DNA of 64,000 bases from Fredinandcohnia quinoae (GTDB lineage Bacteria; Bacillota; Bacilli; Bacillales; Bacillaceae_L). The notes under the pieces are model-generated. The model did no database searches. It was not told where the DNA came from and saw only the letters and a list, made by a program, of their open reading frames with translations. The translations under genes were made by a program, and so were the position numbers. The DNA lies in the NCBI RefSeq assembly GCF_022427965.1, contig NZ_JAKTTI010000007.1, forward strand, positions 1-64,000, read 5' to 3'. This document shows positions 17,235 to 27,586 of this stretch, one piece after another (position 1 is the stretch's first letter; each line of letters opens with the position of its first letter).

Positions 17235-17947
17235 TTGTCCTTCTCCTTCACTAGCTTATACCCTAAGCCACGCACTGTTACTAAGTGCTCTGGATTACTA
17301 GGATCCCGCTCAATTCTTTCTCTAATTCTTCTAATATGAACAATGACCGTGTTATCATCGATAAAACTATTAATACCCCAAACTGCTTCAAGTAATTGAT
17401 CCTTCGAAAATACTCGATTCGGATTTTTACAAAAATAAAGCAATAACAAAAATACTTGTGCCGGACATTTTACAACCTCACCTTCGACAAGTAATTCACC
17501 AGCTTCCTCGTCAACAATAAATCGCCCAAAATGATATCGCGTTTCGGATGTCAAGACCTGTACTTGCTCCTCTGACTTGAAGCTCCTTCTTAATCTTGCC
17601 TTAATTCGAGCTACTATTTCTAATGGATTAAATGGTTTCGTAATATAATCATCCCCACCAATTGCAAACCCTGTTAATATATCTAAATCAGATACTCTTG
17701 CGGTTACAAACAGTATAAATGCTTCTGAGATTTCTCTGATTTTCGGACAAATCTCAAATCCCGATTTGTCTGGAAGCATCACATCTAACACGATAATATC
17801 CATTTTTGTATTGTTTAATATGTCAATTGCCTCATTCGCTGTATGTGCCGTATATATATTTGAAAATCCCTCTTTGCGTAACACTGTTTCCAGCATTTTT
17901 ACGATTGATTTCTCATCATCAACTAGTAAAATATTAATATTTTCCAC
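17231..17947 (-). CDS. OmpR/PhoB-family response regulator
   Basis: A 238-residue two-domain regulator. The receiver has the acidic pair DD (residues 10-11), phospho-Asp in IVLDVMLPDKSG (~55) and Lys in TKPFNP (~104). A C-terminal winged helix (residues ~140-235) follows, with DDNTVIVHIRRIRERIE as the recognition-helix region. It is the first gene of a two-gene operon with the kinase. Direct repeats of AGGTAATCT in the divergent gap are possible binding sites. Confidence 0.93.
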   Translation of the reverse strand: MENINILLVDDEKSIVKMLETVLRKEGFSNIYTAHTANEAIDILNNTKMDIIVLDVMLPDKSGFEICPKIREISEAFILFVTARVSDLDILTGFAIGGDDYITKPFNPLEIVARIKARLRRSFKSEEQVQVLTSETRYHFGRFIVDEEAGELLVEGEVVKCPAQVFLLLLYFCKNPNRVFSKDQLLEAVWGINSFIDDNTVIVHIRRIRERIERDPSNPEHLVTVRGLGYKLVKEKDK

Positions 17948-18053
17948 AATTCATCACCCGAGATAATCTTAGCATATGAACATTACCAATAGCTTACATG
18001 TATTTTCAAATTTCCAGAAAAAGCATAATTTTTTCAAACGTAATACTCTAAAG

Positions 18054-18119
18054 AGGTAATCTACTCGTAATGTCCAGTTCCTAACAAGGTAATCTTCAAA
18101 GAGTACACTAAAGGTATTC
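18054..18119. promoter_or_regulatory. Direct repeats AGGTAATCT, possible response-regulator sites
   Basis: AGGTAATCT occurs at 18054-18062 and 18087-18095, 33 bp apart (about three helical turns), with a related AGGTATTCA at 18112-18120. The repeats lie in the gap between the divergent response-regulator and DUF418 genes. OmpR-family proteins bind direct repeats, so autoregulation or control of the DUF418 gene is plausible. Confidence 0.4.
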
Positions 18120-18146
18120 AATCAACAATTTAAAAGGAGACACTTC

Positions 18147-19343
18147 ATGAATACGAAAAGTAAGAGAATTACTGCCGTTGATGGCATGCGGGGCTTGAGT
18201 TTATTCGGTATATTAGTTGCTAATATGTTAATTTTTCAATACGGTATGTGGGGGAAGGAAGAAATGGATTTTTATTCACCTTCACAAACTGATATTTTTA
18301 GTCATGAGTTTTTAAAAATTTTCGTGGAAGGAAGCTTCATGCCCATTTTCACATTCCTTTTTGGTTATGGCATGATTAAAATGAGGCAAAACCTACAGAG
18401 CAAAGGAAAAAAAGTAAAACGCCACTTTTTCCGAAGGTTTTTATTTTTATTCGGAATTGGGATTCTACACTCAACCTATTTATGGGAAGGCGACATCTTA
18501 TTACTGTACGGATTAATGGGGATATTTTTATTACTCTTCTTAAATCGTAAAAAGAAAACAATGCTAGTCTGGGGAATCCTGTTACTCATAGGTACTTCAT
18601 TATTGGGCTATGGTTCATTAGATGAAACAAAAGAAGATAAACAAATAATGGATTCCTATATTACAAATACGATTGAAATTTACGGAAGTGGTAGCTATTC
18701 GGAAATCATGGAACATCGCAACAATGAAATGCCACTCAATTTACCTGATTATGCATACGTCATATTGCTTCTACTGGCACCACTCCTTTCAGCACCACTA
18801 TTTTTAATTGGAATGTACGCTGCAGAAAATGACTTATTTCGCGAGCCAAGGAAGGAAGCGTTCTTCTATAAGGTCTGTGTCTTCCTATTTGTACCGATTG
18901 GACTCGTGTTGAAAAGTGCTAGTCTGTTATCAGTCCCGGAAAGCTGTGTGGGTGTTGCCGAAATAGTTGGAGCAAATATTTTATCTCTTGGCTATATTTT
19001 CTGCATCGGTTTAATTTATGCGTATGCTAAAAACTCCAAGCTTTTGAAGGGATTTGAAGCAGTTGGCAAATTATCATTCACAAACTATTTAATGCAAACG
19101 GTCATCTGTACGACGATATTCTATGGATACGGATTTGGACTGTTTGGAAAGCTCGGTGTACTAGCAGGATTCGGCTTATCCATTGGAATCTATCTCCTTC
19201 AGGTTGTAGCAAGCAGCTGGTATCTTTCCCACTTCAAAACAGGACCGATCGAAAAAATACTACGAATTTGGACCAATCTATCGTTTAATGGAAAGGTAAA
19301 AGAAAAAAGTAAACTCCAACTGCAAAAGGAAATAGGGGCATAA
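18147..19343 (+). CDS. DUF418 (YeiB-like) membrane protein
   Basis: A 398-residue polytopic protein with about eight to ten hydrophobic segments. It has the family N-terminus (ITAVDGMRGLSLFGILVANM), the motif MPIFTFLFGYG, and the C-terminal DUF418 region with LSFTNYLMQT. DUF418 proteins are distantly related to membrane acyltransferases and heparan N-acetyltransferase-like proteins; no reaction is proven for the family. AAAAGGAGA precedes the ATG. It is divergent from a two-component operon that may control it. Confidence 0.88.
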   Translation: MNTKSKRITAVDGMRGLSLFGILVANMLIFQYGMWGKEEMDFYSPSQTDIFSHEFLKIFVEGSFMPIFTFLFGYGMIKMRQNLQSKGKKVKRHFFRRFLFLFGIGILHSTYLWEGDILLLYGLMGIFLLLFLNRKKKTMLVWGILLLIGTSLLGYGSLDETKEDKQIMDSYITNTIEIYGSGSYSEIMEHRNNEMPLNLPDYAYVILLLLAPLLSAPLFLIGMYAAENDLFREPRKEAFFYKVCVFLFVPIGLVLKSASLLSVPESCVGVAEIVGANILSLGYIFCIGLIYAYAKNSKLLKGFEAVGKLSFTNYLMQTVICTTIFYGYGFGLFGKLGVLAGFGLSIGIYLLQVVASSWYLSHFKTGPIEKILRIWTNLSFNGKVKEKSKLQLQKEIGA

Positions 19344-19344
19344 G

Positions 19345-21425
<2,081 letters not shown>

Positions 21426-21434
21426 TATTATCTC

Positions 21435-22925
21435 CTACCTCGTAAAATACTTTATAAAACGCTCGAACCCAGCAAGACCAGCCCCATTACGTTTAAAAAC
21501 GCCCGCATCTTGTAGGACTCTCATGAACTTTTTCCCAACCTCTTGTTTTACAAACTCATGAACTTCATCAACCGAGCCAGCAAACATTTGCTTTAATTCC
21601 CTTGCCCATGATTCATGAATCGGATTGATACCATTAGGTTCATCGATCAAATATCGTTCAACTTCTTTCAACTCCGTAACTAATCTTGCAGGTAAAACGG
21701 CTAGACCCATGACCTCAATTAGTCCAATGTTCTCCTTTTTAATATGATGAACATCAGCATGTGGATGAAAAATACCTAATGGATGCTCTTCATTAGTACG
21801 ATTATTACGTAAAACTAAATCTAACTCATACTTGCCATCTCTCATCCTAGCAATCGGTGTAATCGTATTATGTGGGGTTTCACCTGTACATGCAATAATA
21901 TCACATTCAGGATCACTGTATTGTTTCCAAGACTGTAAAATGTGGTTTCCTGCTTCAATTAAATTCGCAATATCCTCACTCTTCAATCGGATAACCGACA
22001 TTGGCCATTTCACTGTTGCACACTCAACATTAGGATATTGTGGCCATTCAAACTTCATAACTTCTTCAGCTTTTGCCATCGCGAATTCATAGTTTCCACC
22101 TTGGTAATGATCATGTGTTAAAATCGAGCCACCAACAATCGGAATATCAGCATTTGAACCAATAAAATAATGAGGAAATTTCTCAACAAATCGCAACAAA
22201 CGCTCAAACGTCGTTTTACTAATTTTCATATCACGATGTTCTTCACATAATAGTATACAATGTTCGTTGTAATACACATATGGCGAATATTGCAAAAACC
22301 ATGTTTCATCTATTAATGGTACTGGAATAATTCGATGATTGGAACGTGCCGGATGACCTATTCGCCCAGCATATCCTTCATTTTCCGTACATAATAAGCA
22401 CTTAGGATATTGGGCAGTCTTAGGGTTGGCCGCCTTTTCCAAGGCAATTTGCTTCGGGTCCTTTTCTGGCTTGGATAAATTAATGGTAATGTCCAGCTCA
22501 CCGTATTTTGTCTCAACCTTGTATTCAATGTTCGTTTCAATTCGCTTCATTTGAATATAATTCGAATGTTTACTGAGCTCGTAAAAATAATTCGTTGCTG
22601 AAACCGGGTCACTTTTATAAAGCTCATAAAAATGATTTGTCACAATTGAAGGAAGTGGAATCATCGTATTCATAATTTTGCTCACGAGAATTTCCTTCGC
22701 ATCAAAATAGTCTTCAATTATATTATTTTCAACCGCATATTGAACCAGATCCTCAAGTAAATCTGGAATTCCTTTTTCCGTAACAATTACTTCTGTTTGA
22801 ACATAATCGTCAAGTTCCAATAGTGACAGGATTTGATTACGAACATAAACGATATCTTGCTCTTCAATAAGCTGTACAGTAACAGCTTGATTCGTTAAAT
22901 TCTGGATGGTTTCATATATATTCAT
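21435..22925 (-). CDS. galT: UDP-glucose-hexose-1-phosphate uridylyltransferase, class II
   Basis: The long (~496-residue) Firmicute type of GalT, which exchanges galactose-1-phosphate with UDP-glucose to give UDP-galactose. Family segments include the metal-type Cys pair in KCLLCTENEGYAGR, the region GSILTHDHYQGG and IFHPHADVHHIKKENIG. I chose the ATG at 22925, 5 nt after GAGTGA. A GTG at 22934 directly after the galE stop is the alternative. Confidence 0.93.
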   Translation of the reverse strand: MNIYETIQNLTNQAVTVQLIEEQDIVYVRNQILSLLELDDYVQTEVIVTEKGIPDLLEDLVQYAVENNIIEDYFDAKEILVSKIMNTMIPLPSIVTNHFYELYKSDPVSATNYFYELSKHSNYIQMKRIETNIEYKVETKYGELDITINLSKPEKDPKQIALEKAANPKTAQYPKCLLCTENEGYAGRIGHPARSNHRIIPVPLIDETWFLQYSPYVYYNEHCILLCEEHRDMKISKTTFERLLRFVEKFPHYFIGSNADIPIVGGSILTHDHYQGGNYEFAMAKAEEVMKFEWPQYPNVECATVKWPMSVIRLKSEDIANLIEAGNHILQSWKQYSDPECDIIACTGETPHNTITPIARMRDGKYELDLVLRNNRTNEEHPLGIFHPHADVHHIKKENIGLIEVMGLAVLPARLVTELKEVERYLIDEPNGINPIHESWARELKQMFAGSVDEVHEFVKQEVGKKFMRVLQDAGVFKRNGAGLAGFERFIKYFTR

Positions 22926-22934
22926 TATGTTCAC

Positions 22935-23924
22935 TCAGCTTTCATATCCGTCTGGATGATTCACATGCCAATTCCATGCATCCGTAATAATTTGCTGAAC
23001 TGATGTACGTTTTGGTTCCCAGCCTAATATGTTCTTTGCTTTATCAGATGAAGCGATTAATGTACTTGGGTCACCCGCACGACGTTCGCCGATTTTTACC
23101 GGAATTTCCCTTGCTGTAACTTCCTTTGCGGTCTCAACGATTTCTTTAACAGAAAATCCTTTACTGCTACCAAGATTAAAATAATTGCTCTCCCCACCAT
23201 TTTGCAAGTACTTCAGTGCTAAAATGTGAGCATCAATTAGGTCCGTTACATGAATATAATCACGGATACATGACCCATCCGGGGTATCATAATCTTCTCC
23301 AAAGATGGTGATTGCATCACGTTTACCAAGTGCAGCCTGAAGGACAACTGGAATTAAATGTGTTTCCGGATCATGATCCTCACCGATTTCACCTGTCGTT
23401 CTTGCACCAGCTACGTTAAAATATCTGAGTGATACAAATTTCAGACCGGTTGCAATTTCCGACCACTTCATCATTTTTTCCATCGCAAGCTTTGTTTCAC
23501 CATAAGTGTTTGTTGGAACAGTTGGCATGTCCTCAGTAATCGGAACCTGCTTTGGTTCACCGTATGTTGCCGCAGTTGATGAGAAAACGATGTATTTCAC
23601 ATGATTTTTTTGCATGGTTTCAAGGACGACCTGAGTGCCGAACACATTATTATCATAGTATTTTAACGGTTCTACCATTGACTCACCAACGAGTGAATTT
23701 GCCGCAAAATGAATAACCGCATCAATCTTTTCTTTTTCAAATACAGATTGCATAAAGCTACGATCACGAATATCACCTTGATGGAATGTTGCCTTCGGAT
23801 GAATCGCTTGTCTGTGACCAGTTTGTAAATTATCAACGACGACAACATCAAAATTCTCATCAATTAATTGATACACTGCATGAGAGCCAATATAACCTGC
23901 TCCACCTAATACTAGAATACTCAT
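22935..23924 (-). CDS. galE: UDP-glucose 4-epimerase
   Basis: A short-chain dehydrogenase-like NAD enzyme of 329 residues that interconverts UDP-galactose and UDP-glucose. It has GGAGYIGSH at the N-terminus and the catalytic YxxxK in TYGETKLAMEK near residue 150. The start at 23924 follows GGGGTG and places the NAD motif at residue 7; a longer frame to 23993 runs into galK and has no ribosome site. UDP-glucose and UDP-galactose made here could also feed surface glycans. Confidence 0.95.
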   Translation of the reverse strand: MSILVLGGAGYIGSHAVYQLIDENFDVVVVDNLQTGHRQAIHPKATFHQGDIRDRSFMQSVFEKEKIDAVIHFAANSLVGESMVEPLKYYDNNVFGTQVVLETMQKNHVKYIVFSSTAATYGEPKQVPITEDMPTVPTNTYGETKLAMEKMMKWSEIATGLKFVSLRYFNVAGARTTGEIGEDHDPETHLIPVVLQAALGKRDAITIFGEDYDTPDGSCIRDYIHVTDLIDAHILALKYLQNGGESNYFNLGSSKGFSVKEIVETAKEVTAREIPVKIGERRAGDPSTLIASSDKAKNILGWEPKRTSVQQIITDAWNWHVNHPDGYES

Positions 23925-23949
23925 GAAAACACCCCGTTTAAATTTTTTA

Positions 23950-25131
23950 CTAAAATATATATTCCTTTGTAAGCACTTTGGCTCCGTCACCAATACTTAC
24001 TTCATAAAAATCAGCTTTGTAGCCAATCTTTTCTGCATAGATTGCCCCAATTGACTCAATGATTGCTTGAGCTTTGTCTTTTTCGACAATTGCAATTGCA
24101 CATCCACCAAAGCCAGCACCTGTCATTCGAGCACCTAATACACCATCCTGTGCCCAGGCAGCAGCAACTAATGTATCAAGTTCAATACCTGTTACCTCAT
24201 AATCATCACGCAGTGAAATATGTGAAGCATCCATTAAACGACCAAATTCATCGAGGTTACCCTCTTTCAATGCTCTCAATGCCTGAAGCGTTCTTTCATT
24301 TTCATAGATTGCATGTTTCGCGCGTTTTTGGATGATAGAATCGGAAATAAGGTGCTTATTCTGTTCGAATTGGGTGGAAGAAATATTCCCAAGCGCTTCC
24401 ACATTTAATTCTTGCTTGAACAGCTCAAGCGCCTGTTCACACTCACTTCTACGTTCGTTATACTTCGAGTCTGCTAACTCACGCCGCTTATTCGTATTCA
24501 TGATTAAAATAAGATGCTTTTCCAATTCAAGTGGCGCATATTTGTAGTCAAGTGTATCACAGTTTAGAAGGATTCCCGCGTTCTCTTTACCCATTCCAAT
24601 CGCAAACTGATCCATGATTCCACTATTGACACCGATAAATTTATTTTCAACCTGTTGACCAATTTTCACAAGTTCAACTCGGTCAATTTTCAAATCAAAT
24701 AGGTTCTCAAACATCACACCTGACACTAGCTCAATTGAAGCCGAAGATGACAAGCCAGCACCATTCGGGATATTCCCATAAAAGAGAACATCTACTCCAG
24801 TTTGAATGGAGTACCCATTTTCACGTAGATAGCGAAGCATCCCCTTTGGGTAATTCGCCCAGTTGTGTGCATCATCATAATCTAAATTGTTCAGATCAAA
24901 TTCAATCATCCCTAATTGCTCGAAGTTCATTGAATACATCCTTACCTTATGATCCGAACGCTTCCTTGCTAATGCATAAGTCCCCTTTGTTATCGCACAC
25001 GGAAACACATGCCCCCCATTATAATCCGTATGCTCCCCAATTAAATTAATCCTTCCAGGTGCAAAAAAACTTCGATATTCATCTTCTTGGAAGATTTCTT
25101 TAAAACGCTTTGCTAAATCTTGAAAATCCAC
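23950..25131 (-). CDS. galK: Galactokinase
   Basis: A 393-residue GHMP kinase making galactose-1-phosphate. It has the galactose signature GRINLIGEHTDYNGG (residues ~26-40), the ATP loop PNGAGLSSSAS (~120) and the C-terminal GHMP motif GARMTGAGFGGCAIA. The start is GTG at 25131, preceded by GGAGG at good spacing. It is the first gene of the Leloir operon, with its own promoter and a putative GalR site. Confidence 0.95.
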   Translation of the reverse strand: MDFQDLAKRFKEIFQEDEYRSFFAPGRINLIGEHTDYNGGHVFPCAITKGTYALARKRSDHKVRMYSMNFEQLGMIEFDLNNLDYDDAHNWANYPKGMLRYLRENGYSIQTGVDVLFYGNIPNGAGLSSSASIELVSGVMFENLFDLKIDRVELVKIGQQVENKFIGVNSGIMDQFAIGMGKENAGILLNCDTLDYKYAPLELEKHLILIMNTNKRRELADSKYNERRSECEQALELFKQELNVEALGNISSTQFEQNKHLISDSIIQKRAKHAIYENERTLQALRALKEGNLDEFGRLMDASHISLRDDYEVTGIELDTLVAAAWAQDGVLGARMTGAGFGGCAIAIVEKDKAQAIIESIGAIYAEKIGYKADFYEVSIGDGAKVLTKEYIF

Positions 25132-25176
25132 GGTGCTACCTCCTAATAATGCGACTATTTTTACTTTTCTACCACA

Positions 25177-25205
25177 AGTGTATTCCTTCTAGTTAAAAAG
25201 GTCAA
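25177..25205 (-). promoter_or_regulatory. galK operon promoter
   Basis: On the minus strand TTGACC (25200-25205) lies 17 nt from TACACT (25177-25182), about 45 nt before the GTG start. Confidence 0.6.
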
Positions 25206-25210
25206 TGATT

Positions 25211-25231
25211 TTTAGTAAAAGTTTAGTAAAA
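25211..25231 (-). promoter_or_regulatory. Putative GalR operator
   Basis: TTTAGTAAAA occurs twice (25211-25220 and 25222-25231) with an 11-bp period, just upstream of the galK -35 box. The pair forms a near-palindrome with AT-rich half-sites, as LacI-family operators do. Similar TTTACTAAA words occur at 23945-23955 before galE and at 27583-27591 between lacZ and the alpha-galactosidase gene. Confidence 0.5.
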
Positions 25232-25263
25232 ATATTTCATACACTTTTTAGGTTAATGAGAAA

Positions 25264-25290
25264 GGAGTAGTTATCAGTTAACTACTCCCT
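25264..25290 (-). terminator. Terminator of the alpha-galactosidase gene
   Basis: GGAGTAGTTA (25264-25273) pairs perfectly with TAACTACTCC (25279-25288). On the minus strand it is followed by TTTCTC. It separates the transporter/glycosidase genes from galK, which has its own promoter. Confidence 0.65.
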
Positions 25291-25299
25291 CTCCCTTTT

Positions 25300-27522
25300 T
25301 CATTCATATATATAATAGACGACTGATTGATAATCTCCACCACGTTGTGCTTCTTTTGCATTGGCTCCATTAAATTCGGTCGGTAATGTTAATCCACGAT
25401 GAATTAATTCATCACCATAAAAGGCTTTTTCTTGGCCTTCAACATAATATAACGTATTTTCATCCAATCCTTTTAGTCGGAGAACTTGTTGTTTACTTGA
25501 ATTTGGAGTTGCCAATACTTTATACCAGCCAATTAGTGCTTCCTTTTTATCCTTAGAAACTATCATCCATGCTGTTTCATTATTTTCAAAAGGGTTTAAT
25601 AAACGATATAAATCACCATCTCTTACTAATTTACGATGCTTTTTATAAAATTGAACTTGTTGCTTGATTACGGCTCTTTCATCCTCACTTAATTCCAAGG
25701 GATTAAGCTCATAACCAAACGTTCCAAAATAAGCAGTATTTGCCCTTGTTTCAATTGATGTTGTTCGTAAAGTTTGATGATTAGGAACAGCTGAAACGTG
25801 AGAACCCATGCTATAAATTGGGTATACCAAAGAAGTACCATACTGGATTTTCAAACGTTCAACCGCATCGGTATCATCACTTGTCCAAGCCTGTGGCGCA
25901 TAATAAAACATTCCAGGATCAAAACGCCCACCCCCGCCCGCACATGATTCAAATAAGACATTCGGAAACTCATTTGTTAGTTTTTCATAGAGTGAATAGA
26001 CTCCTAACATATAACGGTGGTAAAACTCACCTTGTTGATCAATTGAAAGTGCTGAGGAATAAGCATCGGTAATATTTCGATTCATATCCCATTTGATATA
26101 TGACAGGTTTGTTTTACGGATAATCGTTGCCATTCTTTCATACAAGTATTGAACAACTTCAGTTCTTGAAAAATCCAATACTAATTGATTACGACCAAAT
26201 ACTACATGTTCTCCTGGTCTCCCTACAATCCAATCAGGATGATTCTGATATAATTGACTGTCTGGATTGACCATTTCTGGTTCAAACCATAAACCAAATT
26301 TCAGACCCAAATCGTTTATTTTACGCGCTAATGCATCCACACCATTTGGCAACTTCGTCTCATTTTCAAACCAATCCCCTAATGAGGAAGTGTCATCATT
26401 CCTTTTACCGAACCAACCATCATCTAAAACAAATAATTCGATTCCTAACTCTTGGGCACTCTCTGCGATATTGACGAGCTTTTCTTCATCAAAGTCAAAA
26501 TAAGTAGCTTCCCAGTTATTAATTAAAATTGGTCTCTCATTTGTTTTCCATGGATCCCGAATTAATTGATTACGATATAGCTCATGATAGGCTTGACTCA
26601 TCCCATTTAATCCCTTGTTAGAGTAAACCATTACAACCTCCGGAGCTTGAAAGCACTCTTCACTTCCAAGCTTCCAGTTAAATTGGTGTGGATGTATTCC
26701 CATCATCACTCTTGCTACATCATAATGATCCAGTTCAACCTGTGCTAAGAAATTACTGCTATAGACGAAGTTAAAACCAAATACTTCACTCTCATGCTCT
26801 GTTGCTTCCTTTTTCTTAAGAGCGATAAATGGATTATGATGATGTGAGCTTGCACCCCTTATACTTGAAATAGATTGGATTCCTTGAACGAGGTCACGTT
26901 CTTTTATATGCCTTTCTCTCGACCATGTTCCAGCCAAATGAACCATCGTAAAATCTTGATGGGGGAGGTCAATTGAAGCACTCATTATTCTTTTAAGAGA
27001 TAACATGCTTTTGCCAATATTTTTGACATTGACACTTCTTGTAATCACAGGATAATCATGAAAAATCGTGTACATTAGGTGAAGTTCTGAGCCTATTTTT
27101 TTATCTAGTAATGTAATGATTAATGTAGTTGCTTCATTTTCTTTCGCATATGTTGCAGGAAGTCCTATTAACTTTGGTTTACCTTGCGTTATCGTATAAC
27201 TCTGAAACGAAAACATATTACCCGCTCTTCCTTCACTGTTCTCCATTTCGATCGCAGCTTCACGGAAATCGCCCTTTCCAACTACCGGATACTCTTGCCT
27301 TGTTGTTTCTAAAGAGAAGGCGGGATCATTCTGATCATAGTGGCAGCTAGCTGGTGTCGGTACATCATTTACTTGAAGATGAGAAAAATCTTCTCGATGT
27401 CTAATTGCTTTTCCAAAGTACATTTGACCTAGACTACCATTTTTCAGGACATTAAAAATATAACTAATTGAACCATTTGTTAAATGGAATTGCTTTAACT
27501 GTTCATTTACATAAATGTTCAT
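25300..27522 (-). CDS. Alpha-galactosidase, GH36
   Basis: A 740-residue cytosolic glycosidase that releases terminal alpha-galactose (raffinose, melibiose, stachyose-type substrates). An N-terminal beta-sandwich precedes the TIM barrel. The nucleophile Asp is in YIKWDMNR (~residue 475) and the acid/base Asp in WTSDDTDAVERL (~540). The upstream motif FVLDDGWFGKR is typical of GH36. No signal peptide is present, so substrates must be imported by the adjacent ABC system. GAGGTG precedes the ATG. A hairpin separates it from lacZ. Confidence 0.94.
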   Translation of the reverse strand: MNIYVNEQLKQFHLTNGSISYIFNVLKNGSLGQMYFGKAIRHREDFSHLQVNDVPTPASCHYDQNDPAFSLETTRQEYPVVGKGDFREAAIEMENSEGRAGNMFSFQSYTITQGKPKLIGLPATYAKENEATTLIITLLDKKIGSELHLMYTIFHDYPVITRSVNVKNIGKSMLSLKRIMSASIDLPHQDFTMVHLAGTWSRERHIKERDLVQGIQSISSIRGASSHHHNPFIALKKKEATEHESEVFGFNFVYSSNFLAQVELDHYDVARVMMGIHPHQFNWKLGSEECFQAPEVVMVYSNKGLNGMSQAYHELYRNQLIRDPWKTNERPILINNWEATYFDFDEEKLVNIAESAQELGIELFVLDDGWFGKRNDDTSSLGDWFENETKLPNGVDALARKINDLGLKFGLWFEPEMVNPDSQLYQNHPDWIVGRPGEHVVFGRNQLVLDFSRTEVVQYLYERMATIIRKTNLSYIKWDMNRNITDAYSSALSIDQQGEFYHRYMLGVYSLYEKLTNEFPNVLFESCAGGGGRFDPGMFYYAPQAWTSDDTDAVERLKIQYGTSLVYPIYSMGSHVSAVPNHQTLRTTSIETRANTAYFGTFGYELNPLELSEDERAVIKQQVQFYKKHRKLVRDGDLYRLLNPFENNETAWMIVSKDKKEALIGWYKVLATPNSSKQQVLRLKGLDENTLYYVEGQEKAFYGDELIHRGLTLPTEFNGANAKEAQRGGDYQSVVYYIYE

Positions 27523-27544
27523 AAGAGCACCTCATTATATAAGG

Positions 27545-27571
27545 AAAGAGCCCGAATAATCCAAGCTCTTT
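27545..27571 (-). terminator. Intra-operon hairpin between lacZ and the alpha-galactosidase gene
   Basis: AAAGAGC (27545-27551) pairs with GCTCTTT (27565-27571). The T-run is weak, so partial termination or mRNA stabilisation is more likely than full termination. Confidence 0.45.
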
Positions 27572-27586
27572 ACAATTAAATATTTA

